Shown here: positions 20,202-29,325 of the stretch, one piece after another | Numbering within the stretch: the stretch's first letter is position 1 | Layout of the letters: each line of letters begins with the position of its first letter | Assembly (NCBI GenBank): GCA_947170725.1 | Contig: CAMVUM010000029.1 | Location: 1-41,768 of the forward strand | Reading direction: 5' to 3' | Source of the DNA: an uncultured Prevotella sp. | GTDB lineage: Bacteria > Bacteroidota > Bacteroidia > Bacteroidales > Bacteroidaceae | DNA length: 41,768 nucleotides | The notes under the pieces: model-generated | The model's input: the letters and a program-made list of their open reading frames with translations, nothing else | Database searches by the model: none | What the model was told of the DNA's origin: nothing | Translations under genes and position numbers: made by a program

Positions 20202-22196
20202 ATGAAGAGATTCTATCCGTTTGTTGTTGCCCTATTCGCAACAATAAACATACAGGCACAGGGATGGCCGGCACAGTATGGCGGAGTCATGCTGCAAGGA
20301 TTCTCATGGGACAGCTACGACTATTCGCAATGGTCCGTACTTGAATCACAGGCCGCCGACATGAAAGGATTCATTGATTTTGTGTGGGTACCGCAAAGCG
20401 GCAAGTGTTTGGAGACGACGCAGGTGATGGGCTACATGCCCTACTATTATTTCCGGCACGACTCCAGTTTCGGAACCGAGGCCGAGTTGCGTTCCATGAT
20501 CAGGACTTTCAAAGAAAACGGTATCAGGACAATGGCCGATGTGGTTGTCAACCACCACCAGACAGACGGATGGTTCGACTTCCCCGCCGAGACATACAAC
20601 GGCGTGACATATCAGTTCAAGAGCACCGACATCTGCAGGAACGATGACGGCGGAGCCACGCTGAAACAAGCCAATGCCCAAAACGTCAGCCTCAGTCCGA
20701 ACAACGATGAGGGCGAGGACTTCTCGGGAGGCCGCGACCTCGACCACAAGAGTGAAAACGTTCAGCGTATCATAAAGGCCTACGTAAAGTATCTGAAGGA
20801 CGACCTTGGCTATGAGGGATTCCGGTATGACATGGTGAAAGGCTTCGACGGCAGTCATGTGGCCGACTACAACGACGCTGCCGCCATCGAATATTCCGTT
20901 GGCGAACATTGGAGCGGCGTGTCGGAAACATCTTCATGGATAAAGGCCACCAACTACAAGAGCGCAGCCTTTGACTTCCAGTTCCACTATGCCATGACCG
21001 ATGCCATCAATCAGGGCAACTGGCAACAGCTCAACAACCACAAGACGCTGATGCACGACGCCGGATTCCGCCGCTACGCCGTCACTTTTGTCGAGAACCA
21101 CGACATACAGGACCGTGGTGTGCCCGACGGCCAATACTACACCAAAGACCCTATCAACGAACCGTATATCCTCGCCGCCAATGCCTACCTGTTGGCCATG
21201 CCCGGCACGCCCTGCATATTCCAGCCACACTGGAGAGCATACGAGCAGGAACTGAAGAGCATGATTGAAGCCCGCAAACTGGCCGGCATCACCAACACGA
21301 GCGACTTCGGGTCGTATCTCTCCAACACGGCCTACTGCCAGACATTCGCCAAAGGCGAGGGCAACAAGCGGCTCATGGTTGCCGTCGGCGACGAAACCAA
21401 ATTCTCCGTACCGAACAACTACACCCGCATCCTGAGCGGAAGCCACTATGCCTATTTCCTTACAAAGAATTCCGAGACGGCATGGGCGGACAGGCCTTCA
21501 GGCACATACGACGGGGCGTTTGACGTCACGCTGACGGCAGTGAGCGAAGACGCCGACGCGAAACTGATATACACTCTCGACGGCACCGACCCCACGGCGG
21601 GCAGCACTCAGGCGGGCAGCGGCGCTACCGTCAGAATCGACAAAGCCTGCACACTGAAAGTGGCCCTGCTGACAGGAGGCAAGGTGACGGGCCTGACAAC
21701 AAAGGAATATGCCATCAAGGCGTTCGAGCCTTACTCCTTCAAGGTGTACGTAAGCACGGACCAGGTCGGCTGGAAAAACATCAACTTCTATTCATGGGGC
21801 ACCAACAGCAAGAACAATTCCGCCGCATGGCCTGGCGACAGGATAACCACTACGGAGACCGCCAACGGAAAGACATGGTACTGCAAGGAATACTACATAG
21901 ACAGCAAGAACGACCTCGTGAACTTCGTATTCAGCACTGGCACCGGCTCACCGCAGACAATAGACAAGACCGGAGTCAACAAGACCGCATACTTCGAGAT
22001 TTCCACCACCATGAGCAACGGCAAACATACCATCAACGATGTGACCAAAGACATGACCAGCGGCATCAGTGCGCCGTCCTTCAGGACATCACACGACGAC
22101 AGCGGGTGGTATGGAATTGACGGAAGACGCTATGACAAGCGTCCCGCAAACCGCGGACTGTACATCTATCAAGGCAAGAAATATGTAATCAAATAA
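20202..22196 (+). CDS. Secreted GH13 alpha-amylase with C-terminal starch-binding module
   Basis: A 664-residue endo-acting alpha-amylase. The signal peptide ends IQAQG with no lipobox, unlike lipidated SusG. The GH13 barrel spans about 22-420, with MADVVVNHH (region I), GFRYDMVKGF (nucleophile about D210), SVGEHWSG (acid/base about E235) and FVENHDIQDRG (about D301). Residues 425-505 resemble a chitobiase-type beta domain (LIYTLDGTDPT). Residues 510-610 resemble a CBM26-type starch-binding module (KVYVSTDQVGWKNINFYSWG). The extreme C-terminus WYGIDGRRYDKRP...RGLYIYQGKKYVIK looks like a short sorting or anchoring tail and is echoed in the next gene. It likely performs the surface cleavage role of SusG. 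The GH53 gene starts 3 bp after its stop. Confidence 0.92.
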   Translation: MKRFYPFVVALFATINIQAQGWPAQYGGVMLQGFSWDSYDYSQWSVLESQAADMKGFIDFVWVPQSGKCLETTQVMGYMPYYYFRHDSSFGTEAELRSMIRTFKENGIRTMADVVVNHHQTDGWFDFPAETYNGVTYQFKSTDICRNDDGGATLKQANAQNVSLSPNNDEGEDFSGGRDLDHKSENVQRIIKAYVKYLKDDLGYEGFRYDMVKGFDGSHVADYNDAAAIEYSVGEHWSGVSETSSWIKATNYKSAAFDFQFHYAMTDAINQGNWQQLNNHKTLMHDAGFRRYAVTFVENHDIQDRGVPDGQYYTKDPINEPYILAANAYLLAMPGTPCIFQPHWRAYEQELKSMIEARKLAGITNTSDFGSYLSNTAYCQTFAKGEGNKRLMVAVGDETKFSVPNNYTRILSGSHYAYFLTKNSETAWADRPSGTYDGAFDVTLTAVSEDADAKLIYTLDGTDPTAGSTQAGSGATVRIDKACTLKVALLTGGKVTGLTTKEYAIKAFEPYSFKVYVSTDQVGWKNINFYSWGTNSKNNSAAWPGDRITTTETANGKTWYCKEYYIDSKNDLVNFVFSTGTGSPQTIDKTGVNKTAYFEISTTMSNGKHTINDVTKDMTSGISAPSFRTSHDDSGWYGIDGRRYDKRPANRGLYIYQGKKYVIK

Positions 22197-22199
22197 GTC

Positions 22200-23471
22200 A
22201 TGAACAAGAACATCAGAAATATTCTGGCAACAGCATTGCTCATCGTGGGCAATGCTGTTGCCGCTTCAGCACAGAACAAATATGTGGGCGGCGACATCTC
22301 CTTGCTGCCCACCAACGAGACTTGGGGCGCCAGCTATCTTGACAAGGACGGACGGCCCGTCGACGACCTTCTCTCCTTCTTCAAACAGGAAGGAGGTATG
22401 AACGCCATGCGCGTCAGGCTGTTCGTTGCACCGGAGAAATATGACGGAACTGACAAGGATGCAAACGCCTGTCAAGACCTTGAATATGTGAAGGCACTGG
22501 GCAAGCGCATCAAGGAGGCCGGACTCGGCTTCATGCTCGACTTCCATTACAGCGACACATGGGCCGATCCGGCCAAACAGTGGACACCTTCCGACTGGAC
22601 ACAGCTTTCCGACGACGGATTGCAGGCCAAAATCTACGAGTACACCAAGGAATGTCTCATGGAACTGAAGGAAGCCGGTGCCGAACCGGACATGATCCAG
22701 ACCGGCAACGAAATCAGCTACGGCATGCTGTGGGGAGCATATCAGGCCGACGAGTCACAGCTCAGAAAATGCTTCACCAATAGTCCTGCCGCCAACTGGA
22801 CACGCTTCACCAACCTGCTGAAACAAGCAGGCAAGGCTTGCCGCGAGGTGTGTCCGCACGCCAAAATAATCCTGCACACCGAGCGGGCCACACAAGTGAA
22901 CGTGCTGACCAACTTCTATGACATGATGAAAAAGGCCGGTGTGGACTACGACATTATAGGTCTGAGCTACTACCCCATCTGGCACAACACCATCGGCACT
23001 CTCGAAACAGCCATAAGCACTCTCGAAACGAAATACGCCGACAAGCAGATCATGGTGGTGGAGGTTGGGGCACCCTACTCCTGGATGCCAACTGACAATG
23101 AATATACTCCAACCTACGACACTACGGAGGCAGGCCAGCAACAGTTCACACGCGACCTTATAACCATGCTCAACAGGCACCGTGGCGTGACCGGCCTGTT
23201 CTGGTGGTGGATGGAGTATAACGCTTATCCGTGGGAAACCACCCACCGGAACAACTGGTGGTATGCCCCGCTCTTCAACAGCAACACCGGCAAGGCAATG
23301 CCGGCGTTCTACGAGATGAAGAACTTTACGGCCGATGCTTCCGATATCCGGCAGATTGCCTGCTTCTCCCGGTCCGACGACTGGTACACATCCAGCGGCA
23401 TGAGACTTTCGGAGAAACCTCTCCGACGCGGATATTACATCAACAACAATAAAAAGGTGGCTGTAAGATAG
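22200..23471 (+). CDS. GH53 arabinogalactan endo-beta-1,4-galactanase
   Basis: A 423-residue GH53 enzyme that cleaves beta-1,4-galactan side chains of pectin (type I arabinogalactan). The signal peptide ends AASAQ. The family start is clear: VGGDISLLPTNETWG, then MNAMRVRLFVAP, GFMLDFHYSDTWADPAKQ, TGNEISYGMLWG (acid/base about E171), IGLSYYPIW and MVVEVGAPYSW (nucleophile about E288). The last 30 residues (WYTSSGMRLSEKP, RGYYINNNKKVAVR) match the tail of the upstream alpha-amylase. The 3-bp spacing puts it in the amylase transcript, although its substrate is not starch. The stop codon lies inside the terminator stem. Confidence 0.93.
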   Translation: MNKNIRNILATALLIVGNAVAASAQNKYVGGDISLLPTNETWGASYLDKDGRPVDDLLSFFKQEGGMNAMRVRLFVAPEKYDGTDKDANACQDLEYVKALGKRIKEAGLGFMLDFHYSDTWADPAKQWTPSDWTQLSDDGLQAKIYEYTKECLMELKEAGAEPDMIQTGNEISYGMLWGAYQADESQLRKCFTNSPAANWTRFTNLLKQAGKACREVCPHAKIILHTERATQVNVLTNFYDMMKKAGVDYDIIGLSYYPIWHNTIGTLETAISTLETKYADKQIMVVEVGAPYSWMPTDNEYTPTYDTTEAGQQQFTRDLITMLNRHRGVTGLFWWWMEYNAYPWETTHRNNWWYAPLFNSNTGKAMPAFYEMKNFTADASDIRQIACFSRSDDWYTSSGMRLSEKPLRRGYYINNNKKVAVR

Positions 23472-23482
23472 CCACCTTTTTT
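23451..23482 (+). terminator. Intrinsic terminator overlapping the end of the galactanase gene
   Basis: AAAAAGGTGGCT, a 7-nt loop, then AGCCACCTTTTTT: a perfect stem with a T-run. The last codons and the TAG of the GH53 gene are part of the stem. It can also work leftward for the convergent rfbB transcript. Confidence 0.9.
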
Positions 23483-23607
23483 CTTTTTCATTGCGCATCA
23501 ATCGCTTCCTGCAAACAATTCCGTCCCGTTCCTTGTTTATTTATAAACAGACGGAAGCATTCGTCGGAAATGACGTTTCGCGTCCACACATGGACGTCTG
23601 AACCACG

Positions 23608-24750
23608 TCATCTTTTCCCATACATGCTCTCATAATACTTCTCATACTCGCCGCTCGTGATGTTGTCCATCCACTCCTGATGTTCCAGATACCAGCGGAC
23701 AGTCTTCTCGATGCCCTCCTCAAACTGAAGCGATGGCTCCCAGCCGAGTTCGCGCTGGAGCTTGGAAGAGTCGATGGCGTAGCGCAGGTCGTGGCCGGCA
23801 CGGTCGGTGACGTAGGTGATGAGGTCCATGTCCTCGCCCTCCTGACGGCCGAGAAGGCGGTCGACGGTATTGATGACGACCTTGATGATGTCGATGTTCT
23901 TCCATTCGTTGAAACCGCCGATGTTGTATGTCTCGGCTATCCTGCCGTTGTGGAAAATCAAGTCGATGGCGCGGGCATGGTCCTCAACATACAGCCAGTC
24001 GCGGACGTTCTCGCCCTTGCCGTAGACCGGAAGCGGCTTGCGGTGGCGGATATTGTTGATGAAAAGCGGAATGAGTTTCTCCGGAAACTGATACGGACCG
24101 TAGTTGTTCGAGCAGTTGGTCACGACTGTAGGCATGCCGTAGGTGTCATGAAACGCGCGGACAAAGTGGTCGCTTGACGCTTTCGATGCCGAATAAGGCG
24201 AATGGGGCATGTATTTCAGGTCTTCCGTGAAGAAATCTTCACCGTAAGCAAGGTGATGCTCTCCGGAAGAGGCCTTCGTCGAGAACGGAGGCTCGATGCC
24301 TTCGGGACGGGTCATCTGAAGGGCGCCATAGACTTCGTCGGTGGAAATGTGGTAGAAACGCTTGCCCTCATATTTCTCTGGCAACGACTCCCAATAGAGC
24401 TTTGCGGCTTGAAGAAGCGACAATGTGCCCATCACGTTGGTGCGGGCGAAGGTGAACGGGTCCTTGATGGAACGGTCTACGTGGCTTTCGGCTGCCAGAT
24501 GGATGATACCGTCTATTCTCTCTTCCTGCATCAGTCTGTAAAAGGCATCGAAATCGCAGATGTCCATCTTCACAAACCGGTAGTTCGGACGGTCTTCTAT
24601 GTCCTTCAGGTTAGCCAGATTGCCGGCGTAGGTCAGCTTGTCAAGGTTGATGATACGATATTCCGGATACTTGTTTACGAACAGGCGCACGACGTGGCTG
24701 CCTATGAATCCGGCACCGCCGGTGATTACTATGGTTCTTTTGAATTCCAT
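23608..24750 (-). CDS. rfbB: dTDP-glucose 4,6-dehydratase
   Basis: A protein of about 380 residues of the extended short-chain dehydrogenase family. It converts dTDP-D-glucose to dTDP-4-keto-6-deoxy-D-glucose, the second step to dTDP-L-rhamnose. Visible features are the NAD-binding GGAGFIGSHVV near the N-terminus, HLAAESHVDRSI, the catalytic HISTDEVYGAL and YSASKASSDHFVR (YxxxK), and NNYGPYQFPEKLIPLF. I place the start at the ATG at 24750 (MEFKRTIVITGG); a frame open to 24789 adds 13 residues with no family similarity. It lies 88 bp downstream of rfbD on the same strand. rfbA and rfbC are not in this window. Confidence 0.95.
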   Translation of the reverse strand: MEFKRTIVITGGAGFIGSHVVRLFVNKYPEYRIINLDKLTYAGNLANLKDIEDRPNYRFVKMDICDFDAFYRLMQEERIDGIIHLAAESHVDRSIKDPFTFARTNVMGTLSLLQAAKLYWESLPEKYEGKRFYHISTDEVYGALQMTRPEGIEPPFSTKASSGEHHLAYGEDFFTEDLKYMPHSPYSASKASSDHFVRAFHDTYGMPTVVTNCSNNYGPYQFPEKLIPLFINNIRHRKPLPVYGKGENVRDWLYVEDHARAIDLIFHNGRIAETYNIGGFNEWKNIDIIKVVINTVDRLLGRQEGEDMDLITYVTDRAGHDLRYAIDSSKLQRELGWEPSLQFEEGIEKTVRWYLEHQEWMDNITSGEYEKYYESMYGKR

Positions 24751-24838
24751 GTTACTTATGTTTTGAACCTTTATATCATGCCGTCCCACTCACGGAATAC
24801 TCCGAAAAGGTAGCCTTCGCAGCACGACTAAAGACTGG

Positions 24839-25732
24839 TTAGTTCATATTCTCGATACATCTGCGCAGCGACTCCGTCCAATAGGGTATCTCAATGCCGA
24901 ATGTCTCCTTTATCTTCGTCTTGTCGAGCACGCTGTAAGCCGGACGCTTCACTGGCGAGGGAAACTCGTCACTGTGGCAGGGGCGGATTTTGCAGGACGT
25001 CCGCCCGGCATACTCCGCTATCATCTTAGTGAAGTCATACCACGAACACACGCCTTCGTTGCTGTAATGATAGACCCCGAACGGGAACGAGGCGTCGTCA
25101 GGAGACCAACGGCCGACAATCGTCATGATGGCGCAGGCAAGGTCGTAGGCATACGTAGGCGTGCCGCACTGATCGAAAACGACGTTAAGCTCGGGCTTCG
25201 TCGCCGTCAGATGGAGCATCGTCTTGCAGAAATTACGGCCGAACTCGCTATATAGCCACGCCGTGCGGATGATGACATGGCGGCATCCGCTCGCAATGAT
25301 GTGCCGCTCGCCGTGCAACTTCGTCAGGCCGTAGACACCGGTCGGAGTACCCTGCTGGTCCTCGCGGCAAGGAGTGTTGTAAGGCTCACGGCCGAAAACA
25401 TAGTCCGTGGAGATATGGACGAGCAGTCCGCCGGTCTCGGCCATTGCCGCCGCAAGGTTCTTCGGGGCTTCGGCGTTCAGCTTCTCTGCAAGGGCTTGGT
25501 CCGTCTCGGCGGCGTCGACATTGGTATAGGCGGCGCAGTTGATAATCACGTCTATCTTCTCACGGCTCACCATCTCACGCACCGCCGAAAGGTCGGTGAT
25601 GTCGAGAAACGCCGTCTCCAGACCCTCCACCCGGCTTACGTCGGTGAAGACAAACCTGTGGGCCGTGGTATTCGAGATGATGCGTATCTCGCTGCCAAGC
25701 TGTCCGTTGGCTCCGGTTACTAATATGTTCAT
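24839..25732 (-). CDS. rfbD: dTDP-4-dehydrorhamnose reductase
   Basis: A 297-residue NAD(P)H-dependent reductase that makes dTDP-L-rhamnose, the sugar donor for surface polysaccharides. It opens with the Rossmann motif MNILVTGANGQLGSEI. Family motifs are NCAAYTNVDAAETD, HISTDYVFGRE, PTGVYGLTKLHGE (YxxxK), TAWLYSEFGRNFCKTM and, near the C-terminus, RPAYSVLDKTKIKETFG. Its length is that of the family. It is upstream of rfbB, and the two steps are consecutive in reverse order. The terminator at 25911-25947 separates it from rhaD. Confidence 0.95.
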   Translation of the reverse strand: MNILVTGANGQLGSEIRIISNTTAHRFVFTDVSRVEGLETAFLDITDLSAVREMVSREKIDVIINCAAYTNVDAAETDQALAEKLNAEAPKNLAAAMAETGGLLVHISTDYVFGREPYNTPCREDQQGTPTGVYGLTKLHGERHIIASGCRHVIIRTAWLYSEFGRNFCKTMLHLTATKPELNVVFDQCGTPTYAYDLACAIMTIVGRWSPDDASFPFGVYHYSNEGVCSWYDFTKMIAEYAGRTSCKIRPCHSDEFPSPVKRPAYSVLDKTKIKETFGIEIPYWTESLRRCIENMN

Positions 25733-25910
25733 AATTGGCTACTATTTTTAGCTGATTAAACTAAGGTTCAAAACCGGTCTCCCGTCAGTCACTCCCACGC
25801 AGACGGCACATGTAGGACCGCAGCCGGTCACATCCATGTGCTGTTGTAGGGGCACGAAAGAAAACATCCCGAACCGTTACAAAAGTACAAAATTTATCCG
25901 ATATAAAAGC

Positions 25911-25947
25911 AAAAAGCCTCGGGCTTCACAGCTTCGAGGCTTTTTTT
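25911..25947 (-). terminator. Bidirectional-looking intrinsic terminator downstream of rhaD
   Basis: AAAAAGCCTCG and CGAGGCTTTTTTT pair around a 13-nt loop. On the minus strand the stem is followed by TTTTTG, so it can end the rhaD message before rfbD. Confidence 0.88.
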
Positions 25948-26004
25948 ACTATAAATAGTAAGTAATAATGATTATATATGTAGTCAGTAGTTGTTTTCTC
26001 TCTT

Positions 26005-26814
26005 TTATTTTGGCAGATTGAACGCCTTGGTCATTTCGGCCATCTGGGCGTCGCTCATGCCTTCCGGTTCAAAGCCCATGCACTTGGAACTGATGTAGAT
26101 CTTGGCGCTCTTCGAGAGCACGTCAATCTGATCGAAAGCGTCCATCACGTCAAGTCCCTTGGCGAAGACGCCGTGCTTCTCCCACATCACCACGTCATAG
26201 TCCTCCAGTTCGCGGAGCGTAGCGTCAGCCAATTCGTTTGAGCCGGGTAGCGTGTAGGGCACGATGCCGAGTCCAAGCGGGCAGAAAGCCTTTGTCTCTG
26301 GAATCATAGACCAAAGAATCTTTGTCAGGACATCCTTTCCAAGGAAAGCCTTGTTGTGGCTCATGGCGACGAGTTCGATGGGGTGAGTGTGAACTGTCGC
26401 CTTATAGGGCGAGCCGCTCTCAATCAGATGAGCATGAACGGTCAGGTGGGACGGCAACTCGCTTGTGGGCATCACTGCATTATCTGCAATGATGACGTAG
26501 CTTGCACAATCGTCAAGGATGCGGATAATGGAACCGTTGTCCATCGGACGGCGTGCCAAATCGCGCATACGCTTGCCCGTTCCCTTGCAATAGAAGTAAC
26601 AACCCTTGAGCTGCGGAAGAGTAACACCAATCTGCTTAACATCACTGATAGCCGGCATCTGACGGATTTCGTCGTCAACAAGTTCAGTTACATTAACCGT
26701 GATATTACCACCATTGCGCTCTGCCCAACCGTTCTGCCAGAGATATCCGGCAACCTCGGCTATTTTGTCAACCTCCTCTTTCAAGGCGGGACGATTGTTC
26801 AATATACTGTTCAT
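26005..26814 (-). CDS. rhaD: L-rhamnulose-1-phosphate aldolase
   Basis: A 269-residue class II aldolase that splits L-rhamnulose-1-phosphate into dihydroxyacetone phosphate and L-lactaldehyde in the cytoplasm, the last step of rhamnose breakdown. The N-terminal part has GYLWQNGWAERNGGNITVN. The zinc ligands are visible as VHTHPIEL (H142, H144) and WEKHGVFAKG (H214), nearly the same positions as H141, H143 and H212 that I recall for the E. coli enzyme. LPSHLTVHAHLIE and AIMSHNKAFLG-like segments complete the fold. The other rhamnose genes (rhaA, rhaB, rhaT) are not next to it. A -7 box is present just upstream and a terminator just downstream, so it appears to be transcribed alone. Confidence 0.94.
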   Translation of the reverse strand: MNSILNNRPALKEEVDKIAEVAGYLWQNGWAERNGGNITVNVTELVDDEIRQMPAISDVKQIGVTLPQLKGCYFYCKGTGKRMRDLARRPMDNGSIIRILDDCASYVIIADNAVMPTSELPSHLTVHAHLIESGSPYKATVHTHPIELVAMSHNKAFLGKDVLTKILWSMIPETKAFCPLGLGIVPYTLPGSNELADATLRELEDYDVVMWEKHGVFAKGLDVMDAFDQIDVLSKSAKIYISSKCMGFEPEGMSDAQMAEMTKAFNLPK

Positions 26815-27391
26815 TTTCTTAAATGTGCTGTATTAAATCTGCGGCAAAATTATACCTAAATCTTGGTACGAGGCGGTATTTTTTGATTTTTAAACTAAAA
26901 AAAATGATAATTTTATTGACATAAATCAATAATCCGAAACCATTCTGACAGGTCTTCCGACCAGGAACATCCATGCACAGGGAGTTTCGGTGATATTCCG
27001 CAGCCGGCAGCCGTAAAGTCAATTAATCATTATTTAACACTTCCTCAAATATCATGAAACGCTATTTTCATGACCAATAAGACCTTTCCCGCCTTCGGCA
27101 ACTATGAGTCATTTAGCAATTCTTGAGCTGACATCATCCTTTTTCCTGTCCGGCCGGACTCTTTCCCTTCAAGTTGTCCACGACGAATTTCCGCAAGGAT
27201 TTCCTCTTTTTCAAGTTGGCCACGCAGTCCATTTATTACTATTGAATCCACAGCCGACAAGTGTTAATTTGTTTTTGCGAAGATACGCAAAATCCCGTCA
27301 GCCGCCAAATTTCCTACCGCCAACCTCAGCGACATGAAAGTTTAGAGAGATTAATTTTGAATTTCGGCCAAATTACACTACCTTTGCAACT
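26815..27391. other. Intergenic region between rhaD and the DUF6621-like gene
   Basis: 577 bp with no convincing gene. It holds a rhaD -7 box on the minus strand (26845-26852, TAATTTTG), a palindrome TCATGAAA-N6-TTTCATGA at 27052-27073, a 15-nt direct repeat TTCAAGTTGTCCACG (27168-27182, again at 27210-27224 with one change), and the plus-strand promoter at 27356-27386. Confidence 0.65.
27356..27386 (+). promoter_or_regulatory. Consensus Bacteroidetes promoter, nearly leaderless
   Basis: TTTG at 27356-27359, a 19-bp spacer, then TACCTTTG at 27379-27386 exactly match TTTG-N19-TAnnTTTG. The ATG of the downstream gene begins five bases after the box, at 27392. Confidence 0.8.
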
Positions 27392-27985
27392 ATGAACAAT
27401 CATCTTGACAGCAGCAAATGGAGTGAAAATGTGATACTTGTCGACGCCGACTACGTTGACAGAGTAGCTTTCGACCTGACGGTCAATTTCGAGCGCATGA
27501 TAGGCCGGCGCATCCCCAAGGCCGACATGGCGCGGTGGATTGACTGCGTGGCACTGGACGGAGGCATACGCGAGGGCAACAACGAGACACAGGTGGTCCT
27601 CATACACGCCAAGAGGCGCACGCAGATGGAGAATTTCACACCAAGCGACTATGACGGCGAGCTGGACGGCAAGGCCTTTAGCGACACGCTGGGCGAGTTC
27701 CAGTTCAGCGCGCTGCCCGTGGAAGACGACGTCACGACGGCCGCCGACCTCTTCATAGAGTCACTCGAAGTCATCAGCAACAGCAAGGAAGTCAAGCGCA
27801 TCATGGTCATACCCGATGCAGAGAAGATATATGACCGCGTGCGCGAGACTCTGCGCAGGGTTGACGAGGAAAAGCGCGTCACCGTTTTTGCTATGCAGCC
27901 GACGACGGGCGGGAACTTCCGGCAGGAGATACTGGGATATTCGCTGATGCAGGCGCTCGGTATCAGGGCCGACGAAATCGGCTAA
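27392..27985 (+). CDS. DUF6621-like conserved Bacteroidetes protein
   Basis: A 197-residue cytoplasmic protein that I associate with the uncharacterised DUF6621 family. It has no signal peptide or membrane segment. Recognisable conserved stretches are SENVILVDADYVDRVAFDLTVNFERMIGRRIPKADMARW near the start (residues 11-49) and a C-terminal half with RIMVIPDAEKIYD and TVFAMQPTTGGNF. The alternation of short beta strands and helices suggests an alpha/beta fold. It lies 92 bp upstream of the carboxynorspermidine dehydrogenase gene on the same strand, an adjacency I believe recurs in Bacteroidetes. The function is unknown. Confidence 0.7.
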   Translation: MNNHLDSSKWSENVILVDADYVDRVAFDLTVNFERMIGRRIPKADMARWIDCVALDGGIREGNNETQVVLIHAKRRTQMENFTPSDYDGELDGKAFSDTLGEFQFSALPVEDDVTTAADLFIESLEVISNSKEVKRIMVIPDAEKIYDRVRETLRRVDEEKRVTVFAMQPTTGGNFRQEILGYSLMQALGIRADEIG

Positions 27986-28077
27986 AGCGCTCTTTCGAAA
28001 CTCACACGGACCGGACACAGCCGGCAATGAACAAAGAACAAAATAAAAAAAATAACAAATAAAAAAATAAAGACACA

Positions 28078-29316
28078 ATGGGAAAAGTATTGATGATTGG
28101 TGCCGGAGGCGTGGCCACGGTAGCCGCATTCAAGATTGCACAGAATACGGACGTGTTCTCTGACTTCATGATAGCAAGCCGCCGCAAGGAGAAGTGCGAC
28201 AAGATTGTCGAGGCCATACACAAGGCCGGACTGACAATGAACATCCAAACGGCACAGGTAGACGCCGACGACGTTGAACAGCTCAAGGCTCTCTTCAACG
28301 ACTACCAGCCGGAACTGGTCATAAACCTCGCCCTGCCCTATCAGGACCTCACTATCATGGACGCCTGCCTGGCCTGCGGATGCAACTATCTCGACACGGC
28401 GAACTATGAGCCGAAGGACGAAGCCCACTTCGAATACTCTTGGCAGTGGGCATATAAGGAGCGATTTGAAGAGGCCGGACTGACCGCAATACTCGGCTGC
28501 GGCTTCGACCCGGGCGTCAGCGGAATCTACACCGCATACGCCGCAAAACACCACTTCGACGAAATGCACACACTCGACATCGTTGACTGCAACGCCGGAA
28601 ACCATCACAAGGCTTTCGCCACGAACTTCAACCCCGAGATAAACATCCGCGAGATTACCCAGAAGGGACTCTACTACGAGGACGGCCAGTGGCTCGAAAC
28701 AGAACCGCTATCGGTTCACAAGCCACTCACCTACCCCAACATCGGCCCGCGCGAGAGCTATCTGATGCACCACGAGGAACTGGAAAGTCTGGTGAAGAAT
28801 TATCCCACGATACGCAAGGCACGCTTCTGGATGACTTTCGGACAGCAGTATCTCACATACCTCGATGTTATCCAGAACATAGGAATGTCGCGCATCGACG
28901 AAATGGAATATGAGGCTCCGCTGGCCGACGGCTCCGGCAAGACGGCACGTGTAAAGATCGTTCCGCTGCAGTTCCTAAAGGCCGTGCTGCCCAATCCTCA
29001 GGACCTCGGCGAGAACTATGACGGCGAGACGAGCATCGGATGCCGCATACGCGGTATCAAGGACGGCAAGGAGCGCACCTACTACGTATACAACAACTGC
29101 AAACACCAGGATGCCTACAACGAGACTGGCATGCAGGGCGTCAGCTACACCACCGGCGTGCCGGCGATGATCGGCGCAATGATGTTCCTCAAGGGCCTGT
29201 GGCGCAAACCGGGCGTATGGAACGTAGAGGAGTTCGATCCGGATCCATTCATGGAGCAGCTCAACAAGCATGGTCTGCCGTGGCACGAAGTGTTCGACGG
29301 AGATTTGGAACTGTAG
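28078..29316 (+). CDS. Carboxynorspermidine/carboxyspermidine dehydrogenase (saccharopine dehydrogenase family)
   Basis: A 412-residue NAD(P)H-dependent oxidoreductase of the saccharopine dehydrogenase family. It opens with the Rossmann motif KVLMIGAGGVATVAAFKIAQ and has the family's ILGCGFDPGVSGIYTAYAAKH, VDCNAGNHHKAFATNFNPEINIREI, and YVYNNCKHQDAYNETGMQGVSYTTGVPA. In gut Bacteroidetes this enzyme condenses aspartate semialdehyde with putrescine or diaminopropane, leading to spermidine or norspermidine after a decarboxylase step. The decarboxylase gene is not adjacent here. The start ATG at 28078 follows an A-rich leader. True lysine-pathway saccharopine dehydrogenase is the main alternative, but the overall sequence fits the polyamine clade better. 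Confidence 0.85.
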   Translation: MGKVLMIGAGGVATVAAFKIAQNTDVFSDFMIASRRKEKCDKIVEAIHKAGLTMNIQTAQVDADDVEQLKALFNDYQPELVINLALPYQDLTIMDACLACGCNYLDTANYEPKDEAHFEYSWQWAYKERFEEAGLTAILGCGFDPGVSGIYTAYAAKHHFDEMHTLDIVDCNAGNHHKAFATNFNPEINIREITQKGLYYEDGQWLETEPLSVHKPLTYPNIGPRESYLMHHEELESLVKNYPTIRKARFWMTFGQQYLTYLDVIQNIGMSRIDEMEYEAPLADGSGKTARVKIVPLQFLKAVLPNPQDLGENYDGETSIGCRIRGIKDGKERTYYVYNNCKHQDAYNETGMQGVSYTTGVPAMIGAMMFLKGLWRKPGVWNVEEFDPDPFMEQLNKHGLPWHEVFDGDLEL

Positions 29317-29325
29317 GAGTTACGG

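Noticed and set aside
27103..27337. A 77-codon frame upstream of the DUF6621-like gene
   Set aside because: Low-complexity composition, no promoter, and it spans the direct repeats; probably not coding.
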